Counted from the first letter of the stretch, positions 26,752-35,551 are shown. The stretch is 64,000 nt of DNA from Chryseobacterium sp. JJR-5R (GCF_034047335.1 NZ_CP139137.1:3224001-3288000); one strand, 5' to 3'. Made by a program: numbers and translations. Notes: generated by a model from the letters alone, not told the origin.

Positions 26752-28611
26752 ATGAAGATTCATTTTTCAATTTTACTGATTCTATGTTTCATTTTTGGGA
26801 ATTCGCAGGATAAGCAGCAGCCCGATACCTTCGTAAAAGACAATTTTATCAAGAAAGAATTTTATATCCCGATGCGTGACGGCGTAAAACTGTTTACTTC
26901 CGTTTATATTCCGAAAGATATTTCCAAAAAGCAGAAATACCCGTTCCTGATGCAGAGAACCTGCTACAGCATTGCGCCGTATGGTGAAAATGAATACAGG
27001 ACGAAGCTGGGCCCGAACCCGTACCTGATGCAGGATAAATATATTTTCGTATTCCAGGATGTCCGCGGAAGATACATGAGCGAGGGTACTTTTACCAACA
27101 TGACGCCACAGGTCAACCGTAAAACCAAAAAAGATGTGGATGAAAGTACGGATACCTATGACACGATTGAATATCTTCTGAAAAATATCAAAGACAATAA
27201 CGGAAAAGTCGGGCAGTACGGTACTTCTTATCCCGGATTTTACACGGCTGTAGGAGTCCTGTCACAGCATCCCGCTTTGGTAGCCTCTTCCCCGCAAGCC
27301 CCGATTTCAGATTTCTGGAATGATGACTTCCTTCATAACGGAAAGTTTATGTTAGGCTATTTCAGGACATTTCCGGTTTTCGGGGTTCAGAAGACAAAGC
27401 CGGAGAATAAAGCCTGGTACTCAGATTCTATGATCAAAACGACTTCCGAAGACGGCCTGAAATTTTACAGGGACATGGGCACACTGAAAGACGGCTATGA
27501 GAAATATTACAAGGATAATTTTTTCATGACCGAGATGATGAACCACACCAATTACGATGAATTCTGGCAGCAGAGAAGCCTTCTTCCCCACCTGAAGAAC
27601 GTGAACCACGCGGTAATGACAGTTGGAGGATGGTTTGATGCGGAAGATTTATCAGGGCCGTTAAATATTTATAAAGCCATTGAAAAAACAAGCCCCAAAG
27701 CTAAAAACACTATTGTTATGGGGCCTTTCTCCCACGGGGCGTGGGCCTATGAGCAGGGAAAACATTTCCATAACCAGATTTATTTCGGGGACAGCATCGC
27801 AACTTATTACCAGAAAAATATTGAAACGAAATTTTTTAATCATTATCTGAAAGGAAATACCAGACAGGATGCAGGCTTACCGGAAGCTTTGATGTATGAT
27901 ACCGGTGCCAAACAATGGCGGGAATTTGCCACATACCCTCCGAAGGAAGCTAAAAAAATGAACTTTTATCTATCTGGAAAAACATTGAAAAATTCTGCCG
28001 GGCAGGGCTTTTCTGAATATTACAGCGACCCGGACAATCCCGTGTTAAGTTCTGATAACCTGAAAGATTTCAACGGGTTCACGCCCCGAAATTATATGTC
28101 CGAAGACCAGAGGTTTGCGGAAGGCCGGCCAGACGTCTTAACGTTTACCACCGATGTCCTGACAGAAGATATGACTTTCGCGGGAGAAATCATGGCTAAG
28201 TTAAATATCGCTTCCACTTCCACCGATGCCGATTTTGCCGTAAAATTAATCGATGTTTATCCTGAGGATTTTAAACCTGTTGAGAAAAAAGAAGGCGTTG
28301 TGTACGGAAATTACCACCAGATGGTCAGAAGCGAAATCATGCCTGCAAGGTTCAGGAATTCCAGGGAAAAAGCTGAAGCATTGGTCCCGAACCAAAAAAC
28401 AGCGGTGAACTTCAGGCTACAGGATGTTATGCATACATTTAAAAAAGGACATAAAATCCAGATCCAGATTTCTTCAACCTGGTTTCCGCTTTTCACGATC
28501 AATCCGCAGAAATTCATGGACAATCCCAATTTTGCCGCCAAGGAAGATTATACAAAAGCATTCATCAGGATTTTTGAAGACAGTACGATTGAAGCTGAGG
28601 TTTTGAAATAA
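26752..28611 (+). CDS. CocE/NonD family hydrolase (X-Pro dipeptidyl-peptidase S15-like)
   Basis: An exported 619-residue alpha/beta hydrolase. The start at MKIHFSILLILCFIFGNSQ gives a proper signal peptide; an ATG 22 codons upstream is rejected. The S15 fold shows IPMRDGVKLFTSVYIPKD, the nucleophile elbow GQYGTSYPGF with Ser159, the acid in VGGWFDAEDL and the histidine in MGPFSHGAW. The C-terminal jelly-roll X-Pro_dipeptidyl-peptidase C domain follows (LTEDMTFAGEIMAKLNIASTSTDADFAVKLIDVYPE). Members hydrolyse glutaryl-7-ACA, cocaine, alpha-amino acid esters or X-Pro peptides; the natural substrate here is unknown. A terminator follows. Confidence 0.9.
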   Translation: MKIHFSILLILCFIFGNSQDKQQPDTFVKDNFIKKEFYIPMRDGVKLFTSVYIPKDISKKQKYPFLMQRTCYSIAPYGENEYRTKLGPNPYLMQDKYIFVFQDVRGRYMSEGTFTNMTPQVNRKTKKDVDESTDTYDTIEYLLKNIKDNNGKVGQYGTSYPGFYTAVGVLSQHPALVASSPQAPISDFWNDDFLHNGKFMLGYFRTFPVFGVQKTKPENKAWYSDSMIKTTSEDGLKFYRDMGTLKDGYEKYYKDNFFMTEMMNHTNYDEFWQQRSLLPHLKNVNHAVMTVGGWFDAEDLSGPLNIYKAIEKTSPKAKNTIVMGPFSHGAWAYEQGKHFHNQIYFGDSIATYYQKNIETKFFNHYLKGNTRQDAGLPEALMYDTGAKQWREFATYPPKEAKKMNFYLSGKTLKNSAGQGFSEYYSDPDNPVLSSDNLKDFNGFTPRNYMSEDQRFAEGRPDVLTFTTDVLTEDMTFAGEIMAKLNIASTSTDADFAVKLIDVYPEDFKPVEKKEGVVYGNYHQMVRSEIMPARFRNSREKAEALVPNQKTAVNFRLQDVMHTFKKGHKIQIQISSTWFPLFTINPQKFMDNPNFAAKEDYTKAFIRIFEDSTIEAEVLK

Positions 28612-28614
28612 AAT

Positions 28615-28649
28615 AAAAAAGCTGTTCAGATTAACTGAACAGCTTTTTT
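28615..28649 (+). terminator. Terminator of the CocE-like gene
   Basis: Perfect 15-bp hairpin: AAAAAAGCTGTTCAG (28615-28629), loop ATTAA, then its complement ending in six T. Could act in both directions. Confidence 0.85.
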
Positions 28650-28756
28650 ATTTGCAAGACTTGAGATGTGCGGTCTCTTATTCCGTATGAACCTCAGCAA
28701 AATTTTCTAATTTCTAGTAATAAATTCCTACAGAATGACAGGCAGAGCGGTAATCG

Positions 28757-29380
28757 TTATCCTGAACACGATTCCTCAATTGTTCTGAACGTCAGGTTGA
28801 TCCTCGGCGTTTTTATCTTTGCCGTGGGTGGAAGCCGGTGCAGCCAATGGTCCTGGGTAATTCCCTTCATCACCAGCAGGCTTCCGTTTTCCAGGAATAT
28901 TTCTGCTTTTTCCCGGGTTGCTTTATGTTTGAACAAAAATTTCCTTTCCGCCCCGAAGCTCAGGGAAGCAATAGCACCATGTTTTTTCAGGTCCTTTTCA
29001 GCATCGCTGTGATAGGCCATTCCCTCGCTGCCGTCATGGTACAAATTCAAAAGGCAGGAATTGTAGGTTTCACCGGTAAGCACTTCGCACTTCTGCTTGA
29101 GTTCCAGTAATTCAGAGGTCCAGATTTTGGCCTGTTTCGTCCTTTTGGAATAGGTATATTCAAAGGGTTTTTCCCCGAACCATGCGACTTTTCTTTTGGT
29201 TAAAATCAGTTTCCCGAAAATCAGAGCTTCATCATGTTCCCACGGAATCTGATTTAATAGATAATCATAGTACATGCCCAGCTTTTCTTTGGTGAAAACT
29301 TTTCCGTAATACAAAGCGGTTCCGTCTTTGGGCAGAATATTTAGAGGGTAATCTGATATATCTTCGAATAAATTTAACAT
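28757..29380 (-). CDS. AlkB-like alkylated DNA repair dioxygenase
   Basis: A 207-residue Fe(II)/2-oxoglutarate dioxygenase that should remove methyl groups from 1-methyladenine and 3-methylcytosine in DNA. The metal ligands are His124-x-Asp126 in GMAYHSDAEKD and His181 in HWLHRLPP. The 2-oxoglutarate arginines sit in PRINLTFR (residues 192-199). NLYHDGSEG and SLSFGAERKF are AlkB-typical. It is the last gene of a minus-strand group with an unknown gene (26 bp upstream) and an AraC/MGMT fusion, so two kinds of direct alkylation repair lie together. Confidence 0.92.
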   Translation of the reverse strand: MLNLFEDISDYPLNILPKDGTALYYGKVFTKEKLGMYYDYLLNQIPWEHDEALIFGKLILTKRKVAWFGEKPFEYTYSKRTKQAKIWTSELLELKQKCEVLTGETYNSCLLNLYHDGSEGMAYHSDAEKDLKKHGAIASLSFGAERKFLFKHKATREKAEIFLENGSLLVMKGITQDHWLHRLPPTAKIKTPRINLTFRTIEESCSG

Positions 29381-29406
29381 TGCATTATATATTTGAGTCC
29401 TAAAAA

Positions 29407-29979
29407 TCAGATTCTGTCTGTATCTTCCCGGAAAGAATCAACGAATTTCATTTCTTTTATTATTTCAAGAAATTTTTTATTTATCATATTATTTAACGGA
29501 TGTACTTTAATCTCACCGCGATAATGAAGATAAAAAATAATATTTTGTTTTTTATCCATAAAATAATAATCCAAGAATCCTCCGTCACATTTTGTTATCG
29601 TATAAAAATGAGGTAAGAATTCTTTCAGATCTTTTAAATCCATTAAAACACCACCATTAAACTTGTTATTTATCTTATGAGATTTAAAATATTCAATGGT
29701 TTTTAGTAAGGGTTTTTTATTTCTGTTTGAAATAAATTTCGAAATCCAAGGTTTATTATCGGCACCAAGGAATATCAGATTTTCTAATCTGAGTTTTTCC
29801 AAAAGTTTAATCAACTCTGAAATTAGTCTTTTAGAAGATTGTTTTTCAGGCTTTATCCAATAAAAATAGTCATATTCAGGATAATAATATACTTCTGTAT
29901 CTGTTTCCTTATCATAGGCAATTAATGGAAACTTTCGGTATTCGATAATACAAATATCCCTTTGTATCTTTGTAAGCAT
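29407..29979 (-). CDS. Unknown AT-rich protein between two alkylation-repair genes
   Basis: A 190-residue soluble protein that I do not recognise. It is rich in Lys, Ile, Phe and Tyr (VYYYPEYDYFYWIKPEK near the N-terminus) with no signal peptide, no membrane segment and no repeated motif. The AT content is clearly higher than that of the flanking genes, which suggests it was acquired separately. The spacing is short (16 bp from the AraC/MGMT gene, 26 bp to alkB), so it is very likely co-transcribed with the repair genes. Small acidic/basic immunity-type proteins sometimes look like this, but there is no specific evidence. Confidence 0.6.
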   Translation of the reverse strand: MLTKIQRDICIIEYRKFPLIAYDKETDTEVYYYPEYDYFYWIKPEKQSSKRLISELIKLLEKLRLENLIFLGADNKPWISKFISNRNKKPLLKTIEYFKSHKINNKFNGGVLMDLKDLKEFLPHFYTITKCDGGFLDYYFMDKKQNIIFYLHYRGEIKVHPLNNMINKKFLEIIKEMKFVDSFREDTDRI

Positions 29980-29995
29980 ATTATTTATTGACCAG

Positions 29996-30856
29996 TTAAA
30001 ATAAAAGAGAATTTTCAGAATAAACTTGTGAACTTTCCCATCCGATCATCATCTGTTTCCTTTCGTTTCCCCACCTATATCCCCCAAGATTTCCCGAAGA
30101 CTGTATTACCCGGTGGCACGGAATCAAAAAGGCTATAGGATTGCTGCCGATGGCTGTTCCGACAGCTCTGGAGGCTTTGGAGTGCCCTATTTTCCCGGCT
30201 AAATTACCATAGGTTGACAATTTTCCCATCGGAATGGCCAGCAGGCTTTCCCAGACCTTCAATTGAAAAGCCGTGCCTTTTAAATGGAGCCTGACCGTAT
30301 TCAGTTCCGTCCAGTCTTTATTAAAAATGGACAGTGCATTTTGCTGAAGATCATCCTGTCCCTCAAAAAAAGAAGCATTGGGAAATCTAAGTTTTAAATT
30401 TCCCAATGCCGTTTCCTTATCATCTTCAAAAGCCATGTAACAGATCCCTTTTTCAGTGGAAGCCGTGATTACGTTTCCAAAAGGGCTTTCTGAAAAGCTG
30501 TATTGAATACGGAGGTTCTTGCCTCCGTTTTTATATTCTGCCGGAGACATGCCTTCGATTTTGACAAACAGATCATACAGTCTGCTGGTACTCGACAGGC
30601 CTGTTTCATAAGCGGCATCAAACAAGCTTGCTTTTTCTTCTTTTAACAAACCCTTCGCATGTTCAATGCTGATGAACTGCAGGAATTTCTTAGGGCTGGT
30701 TCCTGCCCAGTCAGAAAACATCTTCTGGAAATGGGCCGGGCTCAGATTAATCTGTTCCGCCACTTCATCCAGGCCCGGCTGCATTTTAAAATTGCTTTGG
30801 ATATAGGCTATTGCCCTGGAAATTCTGTGATAATCTATCTGGCTCTGTGTAGACAT
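29996..30856 (-). CDS. AraC-type regulator fused to O6-methylguanine-DNA methyltransferase (Ada-like)
   Basis: A 286-residue fusion: an N-terminal AraC helix-turn-helix pair (residues 1-110; DYHRISRAIAYIQSNFKMQP, GLSSTSRLYDLFVKIEGMSPAEYK) and a C-terminal O6-alkylguanine-DNA alkyltransferase with IPCHRVIQSSGNLGGYRWG, whose acceptor is Cys247. The zinc-binding methylphosphotriester domain of E. coli Ada is absent, so it cannot sense methylphosphotriesters that way. The start at MSTQSQIDYHR is preferred over an ATG 10 codons upstream. Suicide repair of O6-methylguanine is well supported; regulation of the downstream genes, including alkB, is inferred from the domain and position. It lies 68 bp after agmatinase. 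Confidence 0.88.
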   Translation of the reverse strand: MSTQSQIDYHRISRAIAYIQSNFKMQPGLDEVAEQINLSPAHFQKMFSDWAGTSPKKFLQFISIEHAKGLLKEEKASLFDAAYETGLSSTSRLYDLFVKIEGMSPAEYKNGGKNLRIQYSFSESPFGNVITASTEKGICYMAFEDDKETALGNLKLRFPNASFFEGQDDLQQNALSIFNKDWTELNTVRLHLKGTAFQLKVWESLLAIPMGKLSTYGNLAGKIGHSKASRAVGTAIGSNPIAFLIPCHRVIQSSGNLGGYRWGNERKQMMIGWESSQVYSENSLLF

Positions 30857-30924
30857 GGGATACGTTTTTGTTTCACAAATTTCCAAAGAATATACGGCAG
30901 AAAAAATCCGGATCCTGCGGAATT

Positions 30925-31782
30925 TTAATTATTGTTATAGATATGATAATAGGCAAGCATTTTATAATACAGCTTTGCCGCCAGGAATGCACTTGGTTTT
31001 GCCATTGGCGAATCCATCAGTTCAACAATGTCAAATGCGACTACATTACATTTTTCAAATACTTTCCTTAACAGTTCCAAGGTCGGGTACCATTGTAAAC
31101 CGCCCGGCTCAGGAGTTCCGGTTGACGGCGCAATGGAAGGGTCAAAAGCATCCAGGTCAATGGTAATATACACGTTTCCTGAAACTTTTTCCAGCACATC
31201 ATTTACCCAGTTTTCATTATTGGCGATCTCATGGGCGAAAAATACCCTTCCTTCCGGCAGATATTCAGCTTCTTCAACATCCATGGAACGGATTCCCACC
31301 TGCACCAGGTTATGTTTCTGATTGGCTTCAAAAACCGCACACGCATGGTTGGAGGTCGACCCGTGGAATTCAGGGCGCAAATCAGTATGGGCATCCAACT
31401 GAAGAACCGTCAGGTTATCATATTTCTCCCCTACCGCACGGATGGAACCGATAGATACGGAGTGCTCACCTCCGAAAAGGGTAAACAGTTTGCCGTCATT
31501 ATCTAAAAGCTCTTTTGTTTTCCGATACACCGCTTCAGTCATGGCTTCAGGCGTCTCATTTTCAGAAATTTCGCCCGCCAGATATACGCCTTCAAGATAA
31601 GGCTCAGTCTGGGTCTCGATATCATAAAGCTCCATGTTTTCAGAGGCATCCAGGAAAAGCTGCGGACCTTTGTCTGCTCCTTTTCCCCAGGTTGAGGTTC
31701 CGTCATAAGGAACGGTTACCAGCATTACCTTTGCGTTTTCCAATGATGCATTTTCTTCAGGAATTCCTGCGTATGTTTTCAT
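30925..31782 (-). CDS. speB: Agmatinase (ureohydrolase family)
   Basis: Binuclear manganese enzyme that hydrolyses agmatine to putrescine and urea. The 285 residues carry the metal-binding motifs FGGEHSVSIGS, LQLDAHTDLRPEFHGS and ITIDLDAFDPSIAPSTGTPEPGG. A TTG start 10 codons upstream would lie inside the -7 promoter box, so the ATG at 31782 is chosen. The arginine decarboxylase that makes agmatine is encoded 1 kb away on the same strand, on the other side of a HAD phosphatase gene, which supports agmatine rather than arginine as the substrate. Confidence 0.92.
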   Translation of the reverse strand: MKTYAGIPEENASLENAKVMLVTVPYDGTSTWGKGADKGPQLFLDASENMELYDIETQTEPYLEGVYLAGEISENETPEAMTEAVYRKTKELLDNDGKLFTLFGGEHSVSIGSIRAVGEKYDNLTVLQLDAHTDLRPEFHGSTSNHACAVFEANQKHNLVQVGIRSMDVEEAEYLPEGRVFFAHEIANNENWVNDVLEKVSGNVYITIDLDAFDPSIAPSTGTPEPGGLQWYPTLELLRKVFEKCNVVAFDIVELMDSPMAKPSAFLAAKLYYKMLAYYHIYNNN

Positions 31783-31809
31783 GTTGTATTTAAAATTAAA
31801 TGATTTCGG

Positions 31810-31817
31810 CAAAGATA
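31810..31817 (-). promoter_or_regulatory. -7 promoter box of the agmatinase gene
   Basis: TATCTTTG on the minus strand matches TAnnTTTG exactly, 28 bp before the ATG at 31782. It fixes the start codon because longer starts would fall inside the promoter. Confidence 0.55.
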
Positions 31818-32008
31818 CGAAGAAGTTGGGAAAAAGAGGACGGGCAGAAAAACAGAAGCGGTAAGTTCTTTACAACGAGGCATCATTATTTGAACTTCCA
31901 TAATCCGGCTCTTACGCTGCCCAAAAGGTTATCGTTCTTACCATTGGAAAAAGTCAGGCGGGATCATTTTAACCTCCGGCCTGTTTCTGTGCTTCCATCC
32001 AAAATTAT

Positions 32009-32016
32009 TACCTTTG
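32009..32016 (+). promoter_or_regulatory. -7 promoter box of the HAD phosphatase gene
   Basis: TACCTTTG matches TAnnTTTG, 15 bp before the ATG at 32032, so the leader would be very short. Confidence 0.5.
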
Positions 32017-32031
32017 TAAAAAAATCAAAAT

Positions 32032-32691
32032 ATGTCATTAAAAGCTGTGCTGTTCGATATGGATGGCGTTATTGTAGATACAGAACCTTTGCACAGAAAA
32101 GCTTATTTTAAAACATTTGAGAAACTGGAAATTGCCGTTTCCGAAGGGATGTACACTTCTTTCACCGGTGCTTCCACAAAAAGGGTCTGTGAAACCCTGA
32201 TTGCTGAATTCAATCTCCACCAGACCTATGAAGATATTGCCGAAATCAAAAGGAATTATTTCAAGGATTATTTTTATAACGATGATGAATTCGATCTGAT
32301 CCCGGGCGTTAAGGAACTTATTGAACATTACTACGAAAACGGAATTACGCTGATCCTGGCTTCTTCAGCCACCATGACCACCATCAATATGGTTTTTGAA
32401 AAATTCGGACTGGAAAAATATTTCAGCGGAAAAATAAGCGGTGCCGATTTAAAGGAATCCAAACCCCATCCTGAGGTTTTCCTGCTGGCGGCTGAAATGG
32501 CCGGACAGCCTGTTGAAAACTGTATGGTAATTGAAGATTCTACCAACGGAATCCTGGCAGCGCACCGGGCAAAGATCTTCTGCGCGGCATACCGGAGCCC
32601 GCATTCCAAAAACCAGGATTACACGCTGGCGGATACAGTGGTTTCGGATTACCCCGAACTTGAACTCGATAAAATTTCAAAATATTTTTAA
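32032..32691 (+). CDS. HAD-superfamily phosphatase, beta-phosphoglucomutase-like subfamily
   Basis: A 219-residue cytosolic phosphatase or phosphomutase. Motif I is VLFDMDGVIVDTEPLH with the nucleophile Asp and the DxD acid. The helical cap follows. Motif II is LASSATMTTINMV, the motif III lysine is in DLKESKPHPEVFLLAA and motif IV is MVIEDSTNGILAA. The substrate could be a sugar phosphate; the sequence does not settle it. The gene is oriented opposite to its polyamine-synthesis neighbours and has its own promoter box and terminator. Confidence 0.9.
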   Translation: MSLKAVLFDMDGVIVDTEPLHRKAYFKTFEKLEIAVSEGMYTSFTGASTKRVCETLIAEFNLHQTYEDIAEIKRNYFKDYFYNDDEFDLIPGVKELIEHYYENGITLILASSATMTTINMVFEKFGLEKYFSGKISGADLKESKPHPEVFLLAAEMAGQPVENCMVIEDSTNGILAAHRAKIFCAAYRSPHSKNQDYTLADTVVSDYPELELDKISKYF

Positions 32692-32695
32692 AGGC

Positions 32696-32721
32696 AAAGC
32701 TCTCAGAATCTGAAAGCTTTT
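32696..32721 (+). terminator. Terminator of the HAD phosphatase gene
   Basis: AAAGCTCTCAG (32696-32706) pairs with CTGAAAGCTTT (32710-32720) with one mismatch, five bases after the stop. Confidence 0.55.
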
Positions 32722-32821
32722 GCTTTGTATGTTTTGGTTAAAAACCGATTAATCTGATTTTTGTTATTGATGAGATTGCTTCGTCCCTCTCGCTCCTCGC
32801 TATGACAATAACCAATATTTA

Positions 32822-34213
32822 TTAATACCCAAGAAGCTTCAATACGTCTTCCGGCTCCTGTTTCTCACGGAAAATTTCATACTGCAGATCCCCGTTTTCA
32901 TCTTTCTGGATCAGGATGTGCCTCGGCTGAGGCATCAGGCAGTGATGGACCCCGCCGTAACCGCCGATGGTTTCCTGATAGGCTCCGGTATGGAAAAACC
33001 CGATATACAAGGGCTTGGTATCACTGAAAACCGGCAGGTAAATCGCATTGGTATGCTGTTCGGAGTTATAATAATCATCGGAATCACACGTCAGACCGCC
33101 CAGGAATACCCTTTCATAGGTATCCTCCCAACGGTTCAGCGGAAGCATAATGAAGTGCCTGGAAATCGCCCAGGTATCCGGAAGCGTGGTCATGAAAGAG
33201 GAATCGATCATATTCCATTTTTCCCTGTCGTTCTGGCGTTTCTGGGAGATAATCTTATAAATGTTAGCCCCGCTTTCCCCTACTGTAAAACTCCCGAATT
33301 CAGTATAGATATTCGGTTCTTCCACCCCTTCTTCCTCACAGAATTTCTTGATCTGGGAAACGATTTCCTCTACCATGTACTGGTAGTCGTAATCAAACTG
33401 CAGTGAAGTCTTGATCGGGAAACCGCCGCCGATATTCAGGGAATTGACTTCAGGGGCAATTTTCTTAAGGCGTGCATACACCCGGAGGCATTTGTACAGT
33501 TCATTCCAGTAGTAAGCCGTGTCTTTGATCCCGGTATTAATGAAGAAATGGAGCATTTTCAGCCTTGCATTCGGGTGCTCCGCAATCTTCTGGCTGTAAT
33601 ACGGGATGATATCCTTATACCCGATCCCCAGTCTTGAGGTATAAAACTCGAATTTCGGTTCTTCTTCCGAAGCAATCCGGATGCCGATATCGAAAGTGGT
33701 GTCGATGCTTTCCGTAAGCTTGTCCAGCTCGCGGTAGTTATCCAGGATCGGCGTGATATTTTCAAAGCCGCTATTGATCATATCTGAAATTTTCGCCAGA
33801 TAATCATCGGTTTTGAATCCGTTGCAGATCACTTCAATGTTTTTGTCTACTTTCCCTTTCTTATAAAGCGCTTTTACAATATCCATGTCGTACGCAGAAG
33901 ATGTCTCCATGGAAATATCATTCTTCAGCGCTTCTTCAATAACAAAATTGAAATGGCTGGATTTTGTACAATAGCAGTATGTGTAGTTCTTTTTATATTC
34001 GGTCTTTTCAAAAGCTTCTTTAAACCAGCTTTTTGCTTTTTGAATATTCTGAGAAATTTTCGGGAGGTAACTTACCTTTAAAGGGGTTCCAAACTTTTCA
34101 ACAACATCCATCAGGGGAATATCGTGAAACAACAAATTGTTTTCAGAAACATTGAATTCTTCTGTTGGAAAATACAATGTCTGATCAATAAGTTCCGAGT
34201 ATTTTATTTTCAT
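32822..34213 (-). CDS. speA: Arginine decarboxylase (PLP type III fold, Bacteroidota short form)
   Basis: PLP-dependent enzyme that converts arginine to agmatine for polyamine synthesis. The 463 residues form an alanine-racemase-type barrel and a beta domain. The PLP lysine region is KNYTYCYCTKSSHFNFVIEEAL, with ETSSAYDMDIVKAL, SLNIGGGFPIKTS (glycine loop) and the catalytic-cysteine region GGLTCDSDD also visible. This is shorter than the roughly 660-residue E. coli SpeA and is the form I associate with Bacteroidota. Diaminopimelate decarboxylase is a relative, but the agmatinase gene nearby favours arginine. Confidence 0.85.
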   Translation of the reverse strand: MKIKYSELIDQTLYFPTEEFNVSENNLLFHDIPLMDVVEKFGTPLKVSYLPKISQNIQKAKSWFKEAFEKTEYKKNYTYCYCTKSSHFNFVIEEALKNDISMETSSAYDMDIVKALYKKGKVDKNIEVICNGFKTDDYLAKISDMINSGFENITPILDNYRELDKLTESIDTTFDIGIRIASEEEPKFEFYTSRLGIGYKDIIPYYSQKIAEHPNARLKMLHFFINTGIKDTAYYWNELYKCLRVYARLKKIAPEVNSLNIGGGFPIKTSLQFDYDYQYMVEEIVSQIKKFCEEEGVEEPNIYTEFGSFTVGESGANIYKIISQKRQNDREKWNMIDSSFMTTLPDTWAISRHFIMLPLNRWEDTYERVFLGGLTCDSDDYYNSEQHTNAIYLPVFSDTKPLYIGFFHTGAYQETIGGYGGVHHCLMPQPRHILIQKDENGDLQYEIFREKQEPEDVLKLLGY

Positions 34214-34338
34214 TTCTAAACAAGTGAATTAAGAATGCAAAATTGCTAAAAAAGTTTGATTTTTTAGTTTTAAATTTTCTTAAAGTTTTCACAGATTTGA
34301 AATTACTCAAATTGTTGCCGTCTATGGAATTTCCGGAC

Positions 34339-34968
34339 TTATTTCCTGCCTATGAATAGAATCAGATCGCCTTTTTCATATTCAATGGATACCTCATCTT
34401 CCACAGCAAAATTCCGGGTCCCGATTCTTGAGGTAATGCTCAGATTCCCATGGGTTAGCCCCCAGTTCAGCCCCTGTGTGGTGATGCTTTCAGCGATGGG
34501 AAAAGGGTATAAAGAGACGAGTTTACCTTTTGTATTTTTAACCGTAATTTTTCTGGGAAGAAAGTAATATTCAGAAAACTCATCATAAAATTTGATGTCT
34601 AAATTTTCCTTAAATACATAAGCCACCGTCAGATTTCCCAAAAAATGATCCTGTTCTCCCCCGCTTCCGCCCAATACATCCACCTGTACAAAACCTTTTT
34701 CAGCGATAATTTCCAGGGCTTTCTGGAAATCTGTTTTATCCTGGTCCGGCGTATAGATGAATTTTTCGGCATACACATCTTCATCTTTCCCGGAATGCGA
34801 ATCAAAATCCCCGGAAATGAAATCAAGCTTATCCAAAGGAAATCCTAAGTTTTTCAGGTAGTGAAAAGCACCGTCCGTACAGGCAATCAAGCCGTAATGT
34901 TCCACATCAGGAAAGGATTTCGGAGGATCTCCGTTGATGAACAGCAGTACTTTATCTTTATCTTTCAT
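34339..34968 (-). CDS. thiN: Thiamine pyrophosphokinase (thiamine diphosphokinase)
   Basis: Transfers pyrophosphate from ATP to thiamine to give thiamine diphosphate. The 209-residue protein starts at MKDKDKVLLFINGDPPKSFP; the longer reading frame upstream overlaps the PduO gene and lacks family residues. The catalytic motifs ACTDGAFHYL, ISGDFDS, DQDKTDFQKAL and GGSGGEQDHFLGNL are all there. The C-terminal thiamine-binding domain contains ESITTQGLNWGLTHGNLSITSR. The start overlaps the end of the PduO gene by 11 nt, so the two are co-translated in one operon. Confidence 0.92.
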   Translation of the reverse strand: MKDKDKVLLFINGDPPKSFPDVEHYGLIACTDGAFHYLKNLGFPLDKLDFISGDFDSHSGKDEDVYAEKFIYTPDQDKTDFQKALEIIAEKGFVQVDVLGGSGGEQDHFLGNLTVAYVFKENLDIKFYDEFSEYYFLPRKITVKNTKGKLVSLYPFPIAESITTQGLNWGLTHGNLSITSRIGTRNFAVEDEVSIEYEKGDLILFIGRK

Positions 34969-35527
34969 TCGGGTTCCAGTATTCTTCCGGTTCGCTGTTG
35001 ATTTTTGAAATGTACCTTGCCAGGACAAACAGATAGTCTGACAGTCGGTTTAAATATTTAATCAGCTCAGGACGCACTTCTTCTGATTCATTTAAGAAGA
35101 CCAGCGATCGCTCCGCCCTTCTGCAGATGGTTCTGGCAGCGTGTAAAAACGTTGCCGCTTTTCCTCCGCCCGGCAAAATAAAATACTGCAACGGCTCCAG
35201 CTGTTCTTCAAAAGCGTCCATCCAGTTTTCCAGTGCTTCAATTTCGGTATCGGAAATGATCAGCGGGAGGCGGGATTTCCCATTGGCCAGCATCAGTTTA
35301 TCAACGGGTGTGGCAGCCTCGGACCCTACGGTAAATAAATCGAACTGGATTTTCTTAAGTTGTTTCAGTACTTCTTCATCTTCGATGTGGCTTTTGGCAA
35401 TTCCGATAAATGAATTTAACTCGTCTATATTGCCGTAGCTGTCTACCCTTGCGCTGGCTTTTGAAACCCTCGTCCCGCCATACAGGGCAGTCTGGCCTTT
35501 ATCTCCTGTCTTTGTATAAATTTTCAT
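34958..35527 (-). CDS. Cob(I)alamin adenosyltransferase, PduO type
   Basis: A 189-residue ATP:co(I)rrinoid adenosyltransferase that makes adenosylcobalamin. The start MKIYTKTGDKGQTALYGGTRVSK is the family N-terminus and ATP-binding loop; the longer start eight codons upstream is rejected. The bundle contains SYGNIDELNSFIG, FILPGGGKAATFLHAARTICRRAERSLV (R-x-x-x-R-x-E signature) and LNRLSDYLFVLARY. Its gene overlaps thiN by 11 nt; both products make a vitamin cofactor, although of different vitamins. No cobalamin synthesis genes are nearby, so it most likely serves salvage. Confidence 0.92.
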   Translation of the reverse strand: MKIYTKTGDKGQTALYGGTRVSKASARVDSYGNIDELNSFIGIAKSHIEDEEVLKQLKKIQFDLFTVGSEAATPVDKLMLANGKSRLPLIISDTEIEALENWMDAFEEQLEPLQYFILPGGGKAATFLHAARTICRRAERSLVFLNESEEVRPELIKYLNRLSDYLFVLARYISKINSEPEEYWNPNER

Positions 35528-35551
35528 ACGACTAAAATACTTTTTTATCAT

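Noticed and set aside
31783..31812. TTG start extending agmatinase by 10 codons
   Set aside because: The TTG overlaps the TATCTTTG promoter box, so it would not be in the transcript.
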